From positions 186,001 to 250,000 of the forward strand of contig NZ_JAGSPC010000001.1 of NCBI RefSeq assembly GCF_019204045.1: a stretch of 64,000 bases of DNA. The letters are read 5' to 3'. The DNA is from Erythrobacter crassostreae. Lineage in GTDB: Bacteria; Pseudomonadota; Alphaproteobacteria; Sphingomonadales; Sphingomonadaceae. Position 1 is the first letter of the stretch. Each line of letters starts with the position of its first letter. Both the position numbers and the translations under genes were made by a program. Below are positions 51,903-60,297 of this stretch, piece by piece. Below the pieces are notes generated by a model. The model worked only from the letters and a program-made list of their open reading frames with translations. It was not told where the DNA came from and ran no database searches.

Positions 51903-52394
51903 ATGATCGACCTTCGCTTTTCTTTAACTGTCGCTGCGGCGCTCGGGCTTTGTGCCTGCGCGCCCAGCGACAGCGAAGATAGCGATACGCCGAGCGCTCC
52001 ACCGGGATTTGAATTGGCGTCAGCCAAGCAAGCCACTCAGCAGTCGGACAAATCCGAGGCATATCCTACCGAAGAGAATGAATCGCTCGTTTGGGAGATG
52101 ACGCCAGAAGAGTTGGGGATGTATATAGAGTCCGGGCATGCGACCATCATTGATGTTCGTACGGCAGAAGAAGTTGCAGACGGGATGATACCCGGAGCAG
52201 AGCACATGCCTTTGGACGAGTTCGACCCATCGAAGATTAAGATGTCGCCGTATATGACGGTGGTGCTCTATTGTCGCTCGGGCCGTCGTTCTGCGATCGC
52301 GGCAGAGAAACTCGCCCGGCATACTGGAGAACCTGCCGCCCACCTTGCCGGTGGTTACATCGCTTGGGTTGAGGCCGGTAGCCCGACCCAATAG
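51903..52394 (+). CDS. Rhodanese-domain lipoprotein
   Basis: Predicted lipid-anchored sulfurtransferase-like protein of 163 aa. The start at 51903 is chosen because a lipoprotein signal follows: LRFSLTVAAALGLCACAPSD with lipobox LGLC. Rhodanese domain from about residue 65: VWEMTPEELGMYIESGHATIIDVRTAEEVADGMIPGAEHMPLDEFD and active loop VLYCRSGRRSAIAAEKL with the catalytic Cys. The linker region is acidic and disordered. It lies 10 nt after acnA and may be read with it. Role uncertain, perhaps envelope sulfur or redox. Confidence 0.87.
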   Translation: MIDLRFSLTVAAALGLCACAPSDSEDSDTPSAPPGFELASAKQATQQSDKSEAYPTEENESLVWEMTPEELGMYIESGHATIIDVRTAEEVADGMIPGAEHMPLDEFDPSKIKMSPYMTVVLYCRSGRRSAIAAEKLARHTGEPAAHLAGGYIAWVEAGSPTQ

Positions 52395-52440
52395 CAACGC
52401 GGTCCAAGTTCATCCCCGCGTCATGCAATGAAAGCGATAA

Positions 52441-52469
52441 TGCCTCTCAAGTATTGAAGAGAGGCACCA
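52441..52469 (+). promoter_or_regulatory. Hairpin sequestering the ribosome binding site of the second rhodanese gene
   Basis: TGCCTCTC (52441-52448) pairs perfectly with GAGAGGCA (52459-52466) around a 10-nt loop. The 3' arm contains the AGAGG Shine-Dalgarno, 5 nt before the ATG at 52470. Such an arrangement can block ribosome access until the stem opens. Function is inferred from position only. Confidence 0.6.
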
Positions 52470-52991
52470 ATGCTCCAAACCTATTTGACATCAGCAGCCA
52501 TTGCGCTCGCCGTTTACGCGTCGCCGGTATTCGCACAGGACCAGCAATCCGCACCGACCAATCCGCAGATCGATTACGCAGGTTTTGAAGGTCTGGTCGA
52601 AGAGGTCAGCCCGTATCGGCAGACAAGGCTGCTCGGCAAAGATGCATTCTTTGAGATGGCTTCGGCGAAAGATGCCCTCATTCTTGACACTCGTTCCGCC
52701 GCTGCTTTCGAGGCAGGCCATATCAAAGGCGCTGTGAACCTTCCGTTCTCAGATTTCACCAGCACCAGTCTAGCAAAGGTGATCGGCGAGAATTCTGGCC
52801 GGCCGATCCTGATCTATTGCAACAACAACTTCGTCGACGATGCTCCGCCCGTACGGACCAAGATCGCAACGCTGGCGCTCAACATTCCGACCTTCATCAA
52901 CCTCTACGGCTATGGCTACACCAATATCTGGGAGCTTGACGGTACGATGAAGACCACTTCAATCGATTGGGTAACCGCCGAAGCGAATTGA
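52470..52991 (+). CDS. Exported rhodanese-domain protein
   Basis: A 173-aa periplasmic rhodanese-like protein. Signal peptide TYLTSAAIALAVYASPVFAQ, then the rhodanese domain (about 55-170): DALILDTRSAAAFEAGHIKGAVNLPFSDF and an active loop with Cys in LIYCNNNFVDDAP. The loop is longer and Asn-rich compared with the CRSGRR loop of the upstream paralogue, so the substrate likely differs. The mRNA leader hides the ribosome binding site in a hairpin (52441-52466). A terminator follows at 53011. Confidence 0.87.
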   Translation: MLQTYLTSAAIALAVYASPVFAQDQQSAPTNPQIDYAGFEGLVEEVSPYRQTRLLGKDAFFEMASAKDALILDTRSAAAFEAGHIKGAVNLPFSDFTSTSLAKVIGENSGRPILIYCNNNFVDDAPPVRTKIATLALNIPTFINLYGYGYTNIWELDGTMKTTSIDWVTAEAN

Positions 52992-53010
52992 TCGCTAAAT
53001 CCAAAAGCAA

Positions 53011-53046
53011 AAGGGCGGCTCCGCGTTGTGCGAAGCCGCCCTTTTT
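53011..53046. terminator. Rho-independent terminator between convergent rhodanese and Ser-rich protein genes
   Basis: AGGGCGGCT (53012-53020) pairs with AGCCGCCCT (near 53034-53042), with CGC/GCG extending the stem, followed by TTTTTG and preceded by an A-rich run. The layout allows use from both sides. Confidence 0.88.
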
Positions 53047-53068
53047 GTTTGGCTGGAAGGCCTAACGC

Positions 53069-54934
53069 TTACGCGTCTTTCTTCACCTTGAACTTGCGGC
53101 GACCGAGGATCGCTGCTGCTGCAAGGCCAAATAGTGCCATCATTGGCGGTGCCGGTACTTCGGTGCCGCTGGTGGTGCCGCTTGTGCCGCCTGAAGATGA
53201 CGAGCTGCTCGATGAGCTGGAGCTCGAAGAGGACGACGACGAGCCGGAAGAACCGCTGCTGCCCGACGAACCCGAAGACGAGCTGGACGAAGAGCTAGAC
53301 GATGAAGACGACGAGGAGCTGGTGCTGCTGGTCATATCACCCGAAGTTCCGCCGCTGGTCGCACCGCCCGAAGACGAGCTAGAGCTCGACGAAGAAGACG
53401 AAGAGCTGCTTGACGAAGAGCCGCCGGTCGAAGTCGCGCCACCCGAGGTGTTGCCGCCTGAAGTGTTACCACCCGAAGACGAGCTGCTCGAAGAGCCGGA
53501 GCTTGATGACGAGCTGCTGGAGGATCCGCCAGTCGAGGTTGCGCCGCCGGAGGTGTTGCCGCCTGAAGTGTTGCCGCCGCTTGATCCACCCGACGAGCTG
53601 CTGCTCGAAGATGAAGATGAGCTAGACGACGAAGAACTGCCCGACGAACCGCCAGAAGTGTTGCCGCCCGATGTGTCACCTGGATGACCGCCCGACGTGT
53701 TGCCGCCGGAGGTGTTACCACCAGACGTGTTGCCGCCTGAGGTGTCGCCGCCTGATGACGAGCTGCTCGAAGAAGACGAGCTGCTCGACGATGAACTGGA
53801 CGAGGAAGAGCTGGAGCTCGAAACGTTGCCGGAAGAGCTCGAAACGTTGCCAGAACTGCTGGAGACGTTGCCCGAAGAGCTGCTTACGTTACCGGAGCTG
53901 CTCGAAACATTGCCCGAACTGCTCGAAACCTGACCGGTGCTCGAAGAGACTTGGCCTGTGCTCGAGGACACTTGGCCGGTGCTCGAAGACACTTGGCCTG
54001 TGCTCGAAGAAACCGCACCGGTTGAACTGGAAACGTCGCCGGACGTGGTCGAAGTCGTGCTCGAAATACCGCCAGTGCTCGAAGACACCTGACCGGTCGA
54101 GCTCGATACGTCTCCCGATGTTGATGTGCTCGACACTTGGCCGGTCGAGCTGGAAACTTCACCGGTTGAAGTCGAAGTCGAAACATCGCCAGTTGAGGAA
54201 CTGATCGTACCGCTCGAAGATGTGGTCGAAGTCGAATTGTCGATGTCGATGATGATGTCGCCGCTCGACGATCCGGGCTCACCGCCCGAAGTCGAACCGC
54301 CAGTGGTGGTGGTGCTTACAACCGAAACATCGCCGGAAGACGAACCGCCACCGCCGAAGAAGCCGCCAAAGAAGCCTCCTCCACCGCCGAAACCGCCGCC
54401 AAAGCCGCCGCCCCCGCCGACTACGATCGGTGCGCCGCCACCGCCGCCGCCACCAGTGATCGGTGGAAGTGGGGGAAGCGGTGCAGGTGCATAAGCGACC
54501 TGCTGGATAGGAGGACATTCGGTTGCATCAATATATGCGCGGGTAGCACCGGTGGGCAGCGGAGCATTGCCAGCGACAGTGCGCGCACCCGGAGCAATGC
54601 CCGGACCTGCGCCAATCGGCTGACATTCAATCGTGCGCTCTACAATGCGGCGACGACGCTGCTCAGGGCGTGGCAATTCGCGGGTGCGCGTTTTAATGTA
54701 GCGCGGACCTTTAATGTATTGCGGTCCCTCAACATATTGAGGCCCCTTGATGTAGCGAGGTTCCGCAATCGGAACGCCTTTCCGGCTATCCTCTACCAAC
54801 TGACCATCGAGATTGGTCGTGTATTGAGGCTCATCGGTGTTGAGCGGCTCGGCCACACGGACAGCGCCGCCCTGAATAAGGGCGACACCCGCGACAGCGG
54901 CGGAGAGCTTTGCAGCAGCCAGTTTGAGCGACAT
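53069..54934 (-). CDS. Ser/Thr/Gly-rich tandem-repeat exported protein with PEP-CTERM-like tail
   Basis: A 621-aa surface or matrix protein candidate. The start at 54934 gives a signal-like N-terminus (KLAAAKLSAAVAGVALIQGG). Next come short repeats of the type EPRYIKGPQYVEGPQYIKGP, a Cys-containing segment (IECQPIG, TECPPIQ), a glycine-rich stretch (GGGGGFGGGFGG), then about 380 residues of Ser/Thr/Gly repeats: SSSTGQV units followed by SSSSGNV units, long serine runs, and GGNTSGGNTSGG units. The C-terminus EVPAPPMMALFGLAAAAILGRRKFK resembles a PEP-CTERM sorting signal (Pro motif, helix, Arg cluster). No exosortase is in the window. Function unknown. Confidence 0.8.
   Translation of the reverse strand: MSLKLAAAKLSAAVAGVALIQGGAVRVAEPLNTDEPQYTTNLDGQLVEDSRKGVPIAEPRYIKGPQYVEGPQYIKGPRYIKTRTRELPRPEQRRRRIVERTIECQPIGAGPGIAPGARTVAGNAPLPTGATRAYIDATECPPIQQVAYAPAPLPPLPPITGGGGGGGAPIVVGGGGGFGGGFGGGGGFFGGFFGGGGSSSGDVSVVSTTTTGGSTSGGEPGSSSGDIIIDIDNSTSTTSSSGTISSSTGDVSTSTSTGEVSSSTGQVSSTSTSGDVSSSTGQVSSSTGGISSTTSTTSGDVSSSTGAVSSSTGQVSSSTGQVSSSTGQVSSSTGQVSSSSGNVSSSSGNVSSSSGNVSSSSGNVSSSSGNVSSSSSSSSSSSSSSSSSSSSSSSGGDTSGGNTSGGNTSGGNTSGGHPGDTSGGNTSGGSSGSSSSSSSSSSSSSSSSGGSSGGNTSGGNTSGGATSTGGSSSSSSSSSGSSSSSSSGGNTSGGNTSGGATSTGGSSSSSSSSSSSSSSSSSGGATSGGTSGDMTSSTSSSSSSSSSSSSSSSSGSSGSSGSSGSSSSSSSSSSSSSSSSSGGTSGTTSGTEVPAPPMMALFGLAAAAILGRRKFKVKKDA
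53800..54030. repeat. 21-bp tandem repeats encoding SSSTGQV and SSSSGNV
   Basis: Within the Ser-rich gene, minus-strand 21-bp units encode five SSSSGNV-type repeats (about 53820-53925) and then several SSSTGQV-type repeats (about 53926-54015). Copies differ at synonymous positions (for example GACACTTGGCC versus GAGACTTGGCC on the + strand), so they are not recent exact duplications. Confidence 0.8.
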
Positions 54935-55138
54935 AGTTTCGAACCTTGCTTTCTGATGGTGTTGAATGCGGCCCACCCGCAACTTCACCAATTCCAAGCC
55001 TGTCATGCGGAACGTTCGCCCGTTCCCGCAATGCGGTTAACCATGAATAAGAGGCGTTAACGCTGCGAAGCGACGCAAAACGGTGGGATTTCAGGGCCGC
55101 TGTCCCGTTTTGATACCGATTGGTGAGGCTAAGTTAGC

Positions 55139-55163
55139 CGATCCGTTATCCTTAAACGGATCG
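55139..55163. other. Hairpin downstream of ruvB
   Basis: CGATCCGTT (55139-55147) pairs perfectly with AACGGATCG (55155-55163) around a 7-nt loop. It lies just beyond the 3' end of the minus-strand ruvB gene. No U tract, so it may be an mRNA 3' structure and not a true terminator. Confidence 0.5.
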
Positions 55164-55192
55164 CTCGTGATTCTTCGACAGTGCCTAGAGAA

Positions 55193-56233
55193 TCACCCTT
55201 CGCCTTCGAAAAGCCCGTTTTGAGCAGGCGGCTGCGGCTTGGGAGGTGTCATTTCCAAATGCTCCCATCCGGCATCATTGAGCATGCGCCCGCGTGCGGT
55301 GCGCGCGAGGATTCCCAACTGGATGAGGTATGGCTCCACCACATCTTCAACCGTATCACGCGGCTCTGCTAGGCCGGCAGAAAGCGTCTCGACGCCAACA
55401 GGCCCGCCTTTGTAAGTGGTTGCAATCATAGTGAGATAGCGCCGGTCCATCGCGTCCAGACCCAACCGGTCAATCTCCAACCGGGTGAGCGCATCATCCG
55501 CTCCTGCGCGCGTCACAGTCCCCTGCCCTGCGACATGGGCAAAGTCGCGCACGCGTCGCAGTAGGCGGCCCGCGACACGCGGCGTCCCGCGGCTGCGGCG
55601 GGCGATCTCGTGCGCGCCAGCCGCATCGATTTCAAGGCCAAGCAGATTGGCTCCGCGCTTCACCACCTGATCCAGCTCGTCATGCGAGTAGAATTGCAGC
55701 CGCACCGGTATTCCAAACCGGTCGCGCAGCGGGGTTGTAAGCAGTCCCTGCCGCGTTGTCGCGCCGATCAAAGTGAAAGGCGGCAGATCGATCCGTACGC
55801 TGCGCGCAGATGGCCCCTCGCCAATAATAATGTCGAGCGCGCGGTCCTCCATCGCGGGATAGAGCACCTCCTCGACCACCGGATTGAGCCGGTGGATCTC
55901 GTCAATGAACAGCACATCATGCGGCTCAAGATTGGTGAGCAGCGCCGCGAGATCGCCAGCCTTGGCGATCACCGGGCCGGATGTTGCGCGAAAGCCAACG
56001 CCCAATTCATTCGCAACGATCTGCGCCAGCGTTGTCTTGCCCAGCCCCGGCGGGCCGAAGAACAGCGTGTGGTCCATAGCCTCACCGCGCGATTTCGCGC
56101 TTTCGATAAAGACCCGCAAATTGTCCCGCGCGCCTTCCTGACCGATAAACTCGGCAAGGCTTTTGGGTCGCAGCGCCTGATCAGGATCGCCCGCTTGGCG
56201 GTCTGCCGAATGGATGGGTTCGTCTTCGGTCAT
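55193..56233 (-). CDS. ruvB: Holliday junction branch migration helicase RuvB
   Basis: Hexameric AAA+ motor of the RuvAB complex, driving branch migration in recombination repair. The start at 56233 ([12 protein letters not shown]) gives 346 aa. Walker [10 protein letters not shown], Walker [10 protein letters not shown], sensor region [20 protein letters not shown] with the arginine finger, and a winged-helix C-terminus with [17 protein letters not shown]. The start overlaps the stop of the DsrE gene (TGATG), and ruvA lies beyond it, so ruvA-dsrE-ruvB form one operon with an inserted gene. A longer reading up to 56362 is rejected. Confidence 0.97.
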   Translation of the reverse strand: MTEDEPIHSADRQAGDPDQALRPKSLAEFIGQEGARDNLRVFIESAKSRGEAMDHTLFFGPPGLGKTTLAQIVANELGVGFRATSGPVIAKAGDLAALLTNLEPHDVLFIDEIHRLNPVVEEVLYPAMEDRALDIIIGEGPSARSVRIDLPPFTLIGATTRQGLLTTPLRDRFGIPVRLQFYSHDELDQVVKRGANLLGLEIDAAGAHEIARRSRGTPRVAGRLLRRVRDFAHVAGQGTVTRAGADDALTRLEIDRLGLDAMDRRYLTMIATTYKGGPVGVETLSAGLAEPRDTVEDVVEPYLIQLGILARTARGRMLNDAGWEHLEMTPPKPQPPAQNGLFEGEG

Positions 56234-56775
56234 CAGAACGGATTGAGCGTATAGCCCTGCCGTTGCAAGACCGCGTGTGCTGTCATCGCGGAAAGCGCCA
56301 TTTCGACGCCGGGGACAAGGTCTTCTTTGGTAACACCATTGGCCGCCGCGCTTTGTCCGCACAGCACGATCCGCACGCCCATATCCAGCAATTGTGGGAT
56401 CACGGCTGCCGTCGCGTTGGCCTCGCCCAATTCGCGCTCGGCAAATTTGGCGTCGGTCAGCAGATCGAGCGTCGCCTTGCCATGAACCACCACGGCAACG
56501 CGGATGCGCGCTGGCTCCACTCCGGCGGCATTGTGCATATTGATAAACCGCGCCGCGCTTTCGATGGTGCGGTTAATCCGCCCGTCTTCAGCGGCTTTCG
56601 CAGCGTCAAAAGCGATGTAAAGATCGGTTTCTTCGGGAATCGCGAAGTCTTGGTCCGGCACCGGCGCATGCGGCCCGAAGTCCTCGAAAACCGGGCCGGT
56701 CTTGAAGGCTGAGAGGTCTTGGGCGGCGGCGGGTGCGCAAAGCCCCAGAGCCAGTATCATCGCAAAGGTTCGCAT
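56233..56775 (-). CDS. Periplasmic DsrE/DsrF-like protein
   Basis: A 180-aa exported protein with signal peptide [19 protein letters not shown] and a DsrE-like fold: [56 protein letters not shown], then [17 protein letters not shown] with the conserved Cys region. DsrE-type proteins carry sulfur on a Cys in sulfur relay. The ATG at 56775 follows GGAGAGAAAG; a GTG/ATG pair 12-15 nt upstream is possible. It is inserted between ruvA and ruvB with tight overlaps, an unusual neighbour for DNA repair genes. Confidence 0.85.
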   Translation of the reverse strand: MRTFAMILALGLCAPAAAQDLSAFKTGPVFEDFGPHAPVPDQDFAIPEETDLYIAFDAAKAAEDGRINRTIESAARFINMHNAAGVEPARIRVAVVVHGKATLDLLTDAKFAERELGEANATAAVIPQLLDMGVRIVLCGQSAAANGVTKEDLVPGVEMALSAMTAHAVLQRQGYTLNPF

Positions 56776-56786
56776 CTTTCTCTCCA

Positions 56787-57392
56787 TCACCCAGCCGCCT
56801 TTTTCAGCGCGACCCGGATCAGATCGCCCTCTTTCGCGTCGTCACCCAACTCTGCCTGCGCCCGTGCGACAGCTTGAGCCGCCACCGCCGGTTTGAAGCC
56901 AAGGTTCTCCAGCGCGCTGACGGCATCGGCGCTTGCCGCGCCTTTGGGTGCAGCGACGCCAGCCGCTCCGGCCATGCCGCCGCCGGGCAATGCGCCTGCC
57001 TTGTCCCTAAGCTCGTTCACGATCCGGCTCGCCAGTTTCGGGCCTACTCCATTGGCCCGCGCCACTGCGGCCGCGTCTCCGCCTGCGCAGGCATCGCGGA
57101 CTTCTCCGGTCGACAGCGCAGAGAGAATTGCGAGCGCAACCTTGCTGCCCACGCCTTGCACCGTTGTCAGCAATCGGAACCAGTCCCGCTCTGCGCTTTC
57201 CGCAAAGCCGAGGAGGCGCATATCGTTTTCGGAAACCTGCAGGTCGGTGTAGATCGTGCACCCCTCACCCACTTCGCCCAGCGCTGCGAGTGTCTTGGTC
57301 GAGCAGTGAACCAGATAGCCCACGCCCTGCACATCGACGATGGCCCAGTCCTCGCCGGTTTCATCCAGCCGCCCCGATAGCTTTGCAATCAT
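56787..57392 (-). CDS. ruvA: Holliday junction branch migration protein RuvA
   Basis: Tetrameric DNA-binding subunit that targets RuvB to Holliday junctions. The start at 57392 ([11 protein letters not shown]) gives 201 aa, the family length. OB-fold domain 1 (about 1-62), HhH domain 2 with [20 protein letters not shown] and [16 protein letters not shown], and flexible linker plus domain III ([28 protein letters not shown]). A longer frame to 57779 is an artefact overlapping aroC. ruvC is not adjacent in this window. Confidence 0.96.
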   Translation of the reverse strand: MIAKLSGRLDETGEDWAIVDVQGVGYLVHCSTKTLAALGEVGEGCTIYTDLQVSENDMRLLGFAESAERDWFRLLTTVQGVGSKVALAILSALSTGEVRDACAGGDAAAVARANGVGPKLASRIVNELRDKAGALPGGGMAGAAGVAAPKGAASADAVSALENLGFKPAVAAQAVARAQAELGDDAKEGDLIRVALKKAAG

Positions 57393-57501
57393 TCGTTCGC
57401 GCCCTTGGCCCCGATTTGTTCTGAACATTCTTCTGGCGCATACGATCCCGCAGCGCCAGAGATTATGGACACCGGCCCACAGTTGCGACATGAGGGCAGG
57501 C

Positions 57502-58587
57502 ATGAGTTTGAACACGTTCGGGCGCGTCTTGCGCTTTACCACTTGGGGCGAAAGCCACGGCCCCGGACTTGGCGCGGTGCTGGATGGGTGCCCGCCGGGA
57601 TTGCCGCTGCGCGCGGAAGATATCCAGCCGTTCATGGATGCGCGCAAACCTGGCACGAGCAAATACACGACCCAGCGCAAAGAGGCCGATGCCGTGCGCA
57701 TTATGTCGGGCGTGTTCGACAATGCGGACGGGCAGCAGGTCACAACGGGCACGCCGATCCATTTGATGATCGAAAACACCGATCAGCGATCCAAAGACTA
57801 TTCGGAAATCGCGCAAAGCTATCGCCCCGGTCACGCTGACTACACTTACGATGCGAAATACGGCATCCGCGATTATCGTGGCGGCGGGCGGTCGAGCGCG
57901 CGCGAAACAGCGGCGCGGGTCGCTGCTGGCGCCGTGGCGCGGGCGATCATTCCCGAAGTTACGATCACCGCTTTTGTTTGCGAACTTGGCGGGGACCGGA
58001 TTGATCCGGCCGCAATCGATTTTGACGAGATCGGCAATAACCCGTTCTTCTGCCCAGACCCAGCCGCTGCAAAGCGATGGGAAACCCTCGTCGACAATGC
58101 CCGCAAGGACGGTTCGTCGCTGGGCGCGATTGTTGAATGCGTCGCGACAGGCGTTCCTGCCGGTTGGGGCGCGCCAGTCTACGGCAAGCTCGACAGCGAA
58201 CTGGCCTCAGCAATGATGAGCATCAATGCCACCAAAGGCGTTGAAATCGGCGACGGTTTCGAAGCAGCGCGCTTAGCCGGTGAGCAAAATGCGGATGCAA
58301 TGTCACCCGGCACCGATGGCAAGCCTATCTACGCAAGCAACCACGCAGGCGGCACCGCAGGCGGTATCTCAACCGGACAGCCGGTGGTGTGCCGCGTGGC
58401 CTTCAAACCGACCAGTTCAATCCTGACGCCGGTGGATTCGATCAACTCAGCCGGTGAAGCAACGCAGGTCCGCACCAAAGGGCGGCACGATCCCTGTGTC
58501 GGCATTCGAGGCACGCCCGTGGTCGAAGCAATGATGGCGTTGGTGCTGGCGGATCAGAAAATGCTGCACCGCGCGCAGTGCGGGTAA
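57502..58587 (+). CDS. aroC: Chorismate synthase AroC
   Basis: Makes chorismate from EPSP with reduced FMN, the last shikimate step; the pheA product at 21494 acts two steps later. At 361 aa it shows [22 protein letters not shown] (signature 1), [37 protein letters not shown] (signature 2), and [28 protein letters not shown] (signature 3). Start ATG 57502 follows GAGGGCAGGC. It is divergent from ruvA. The BLUF gene starts 8 nt after the stop. Confidence 0.97.
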   Translation: MSLNTFGRVLRFTTWGESHGPGLGAVLDGCPPGLPLRAEDIQPFMDARKPGTSKYTTQRKEADAVRIMSGVFDNADGQQVTTGTPIHLMIENTDQRSKDYSEIAQSYRPGHADYTYDAKYGIRDYRGGGRSSARETAARVAAGAVARAIIPEVTITAFVCELGGDRIDPAAIDFDEIGNNPFFCPDPAAAKRWETLVDNARKDGSSLGAIVECVATGVPAGWGAPVYGKLDSELASAMMSINATKGVEIGDGFEAARLAGEQNADAMSPGTDGKPIYASNHAGGTAGGISTGQPVVCRVAFKPTSSILTPVDSINSAGEATQVRTKGRHDPCVGIRGTPVVEAMMALVLADQKMLHRAQCG

Positions 58588-58595
58588 GGGAACCG

Positions 58596-58997
58596 ATGCT
58601 CAAACAATTGATCTACGCCTCGCAGCCATTCGGGTTCGACCGCGCGATGTTGGCAGGCATCCTGTTGCAGGCACGACGTAACAATCCAGACAAAGACATC
58701 ACGGGTGCCCTTGTATGTCGCGCCGATCTCTACCTTCAACTGATCGAAGGCCCGGTCAAGAACATCGACGCGCTCTTCGAAGAGATTACAGCCGATGACC
58801 GCCATACCAATGTGCGCATCGTTTTTTCCGGCATGGTAGAAGACAGGCTGTTCCCCGATTGGGCGATGCTTGACGATCAATCGCCCACACTCACTTGGTC
58901 AGGCGAAGACGTGGCAAAAGGCGCGGTCGAAGCGGCGAAGCCTGCGGAAGCCCGGAAGATCTTTGAAATAATCGCAGCGGGTGCCAAAGGTGACTGA
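58596..58997 (+). CDS. BLUF-domain blue-light photoreceptor
   Basis: FAD-binding blue-light sensor of 133 aa. The core triad matches known BLUF proteins: Tyr7 (LIYASQ), Asn30 (ARRNN), Gln48 (YLQLIEGP), plus Trp89 and Met91 (FPDWAM), in the positions of Y8, N32, Q50, W91 and M93 of Slr1694. The start at 58596 follows AAGGGAACCG. No output domain is fused, only a short helical C-terminus (EARKIFEIIAAGAKG), so it likely acts by protein-protein contact. The next gene is a desaturase 17 nt downstream, hinting at light control of membrane lipids, but this is inference. Confidence 0.92.
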   Translation: MLKQLIYASQPFGFDRAMLAGILLQARRNNPDKDITGALVCRADLYLQLIEGPVKNIDALFEEITADDRHTNVRIVFSGMVEDRLFPDWAMLDDQSPTLTWSGEDVAKGAVEAAKPAEARKIFEIIAAGAKGD

Positions 58998-59014
58998 CAT
59001 TCTACCAACGTCAA

Positions 59015-60130
59015 TTGCCTCTTAAGGCTTCGCTTGTTAGCAAAGCATTCAATTCAATCCCGCCGACAAAACAAGCAGGTGCCCAAATTCACGCTCCCCT
59101 ATCTGCCACCGCTGAAATCAGCGATGACACCGCAATCAATCCGCGCAAACTCTCTCGTGATCTGGCCGCGTTTCGCACTCCGCGCGTGTCGCGTAGCATT
59201 TGGGAAGCCGCCTCGACACTCGTGCCGTTCGCGGCTCTCATGGCGACCATGCTGTTTGCGGTTCAGGCCGAATATTACATCGCACTCGCCCTAATTCCGC
59301 TTGCTGGAATGCTGCTTCTGCGGCTTTTCATTATTCAGCACGATTGCGGACATGGATCGTTTTTCAAAAATAACGCGCTGAACAAATGGCTGGGCCGTTC
59401 AATCGGTGTGCTGACCCTAACTCCCTATGACTGCTGGCGGCGCAATCACGAATTGCACCATGCCAGCACTGGCAATCTGGATGCGCGCGGGCACGGCGAT
59501 GTTGATACGTTGACCGTGCGAGAATACCGCGCAAAGGGCAGACTGGGACGTTTCGGATATCGCCTTTACCGCCACCCGCTCGTGCTGATGGGTCTTGGCC
59601 CGGCATACCTTTTCTTACTGCAACACCGTCTACCCATCGGGCTGATGAAAGCGGGCTGGCTCTATTGGATTAGCGCGCTGGCAACCAATGCGGTGACGGC
59701 GGCCATGCTCGTGGCACTAGGATTTGCTTTTGGTGCTGCCGAAACTGCAATGGTGTTCCTGCCTGTCCTACTGACGGCGGCATCTGTCGGTGTCTGGCTG
59801 TTCTATGTGCAGCATCAGTTTGAAGACGCGCATTGGGACACGAGGGAAAACTGGAACTATCACGAGTCCGCGATTGCCGGCAGCTCCTACCTGCACCTTC
59901 CAGCGGTTATGAACTGGTTCACCGGCAACATTGCGATCCACCACATTCACCATCTGGTGAGCCGCATCCCGTTTTATCGCCTTCCCGCGGCGCTCAAAGC
60001 GCACCCTGAACTGGCTGAGTATAATCGGGTCAGTGCAAAAGAAGCGGTGAGCACAATGTGGCTCGCATTGTGGGATGAAGACAGCCGCAAGCTGATCAGT
60101 TTCCGCGAGGCAAAGCGGCTTACCGCCTAA
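59015..60130 (+). CDS. Membrane fatty acid desaturase
   Basis: Acyl-lipid desaturase with three His boxes: HDCGHG, HELHH and HHIHH (in IAIHHIHHL), plus several helices (LIPLAGMLLLRLFII, AYLFLLQHRLP, VFLPVLLTAASVGVWLFYV). About 371 aa. No ATG exists near the N-terminus before residue 76, so a TTG at 59015 is the probable start, an uncertain choice. The sequence resembles omega-6/omega-3-type or DesA-like desaturases. It is 17 nt after the BLUF gene and likely cotranscribed. Confidence 0.88.
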   Translation: MPLKASLVSKAFNSIPPTKQAGAQIHAPLSATAEISDDTAINPRKLSRDLAAFRTPRVSRSIWEAASTLVPFAALMATMLFAVQAEYYIALALIPLAGMLLLRLFIIQHDCGHGSFFKNNALNKWLGRSIGVLTLTPYDCWRRNHELHHASTGNLDARGHGDVDTLTVREYRAKGRLGRFGYRLYRHPLVLMGLGPAYLFLLQHRLPIGLMKAGWLYWISALATNAVTAAMLVALGFAFGAAETAMVFLPVLLTAASVGVWLFYVQHQFEDAHWDTRENWNYHESAIAGSSYLHLPAVMNWFTGNIAIHHIHHLVSRIPFYRLPAALKAHPELAEYNRVSAKEAVSTMWLALWDEDSRKLISFREAKRLTA

Positions 60131-60155
60131 GAATTGCCGCGCCGCAAACTGGCGG

Positions 60156-60180
60156 GGAACCAATTCAAACTGTTCCCGTT
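60156..60180 (+). promoter_or_regulatory. EcfG-type promoter upstream of ahpC (GGAAC-N17-CGTT)
   Basis: GGAAC (60156-60160), a 17-nt spacer, then CGTT with GTT at 60178-60180. Transcription would begin about 110 nt before the ahpC ATG. The promoter lies just past the desaturase stop. Match to the consensus is direct; use by EcfG is inferred. Confidence 0.65.
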
Positions 60181-60210
60181 TTCCTGATTGAAAATTTCGA
60201 TCTTCGCAAT

Positions 60211-60232
60211 CGCACAAATCGTCTTTTGTGCG
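60211..60232. promoter_or_regulatory. 22-bp perfect inverted repeat in the ahpC leader (candidate operator or hairpin)
   Basis: CGCACAAA (60211-60218) and TTTGTGCG (60225-60232) are perfect inverted arms 6 nt apart, between the EcfG-type promoter and the ahpC start. Size and symmetry would suit a dimeric regulator such as a peroxide sensor; it could equally be an mRNA hairpin. The protein is unidentified. Confidence 0.5.
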
Positions 60233-60297
60233 GCGCGGCACGCACTATTTGGCTTGCAAGCAATTCCTCTCAACCCACACAAAAGGGAAACATATCC

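Noticed and set aside
53028..53687. Acidic Leu/Pro/Glu repeat frame on the + strand opposite the Ser-rich gene
   Set aside because: It is the complement of the Ser-codon repeats. The signal peptide and PEP-CTERM-like end are on the minus-strand product, so that one is the gene.
53800..54030. CRISPR array
   Set aside because: The regular 21-bp units are coding tandem repeats without unique spacers between them.
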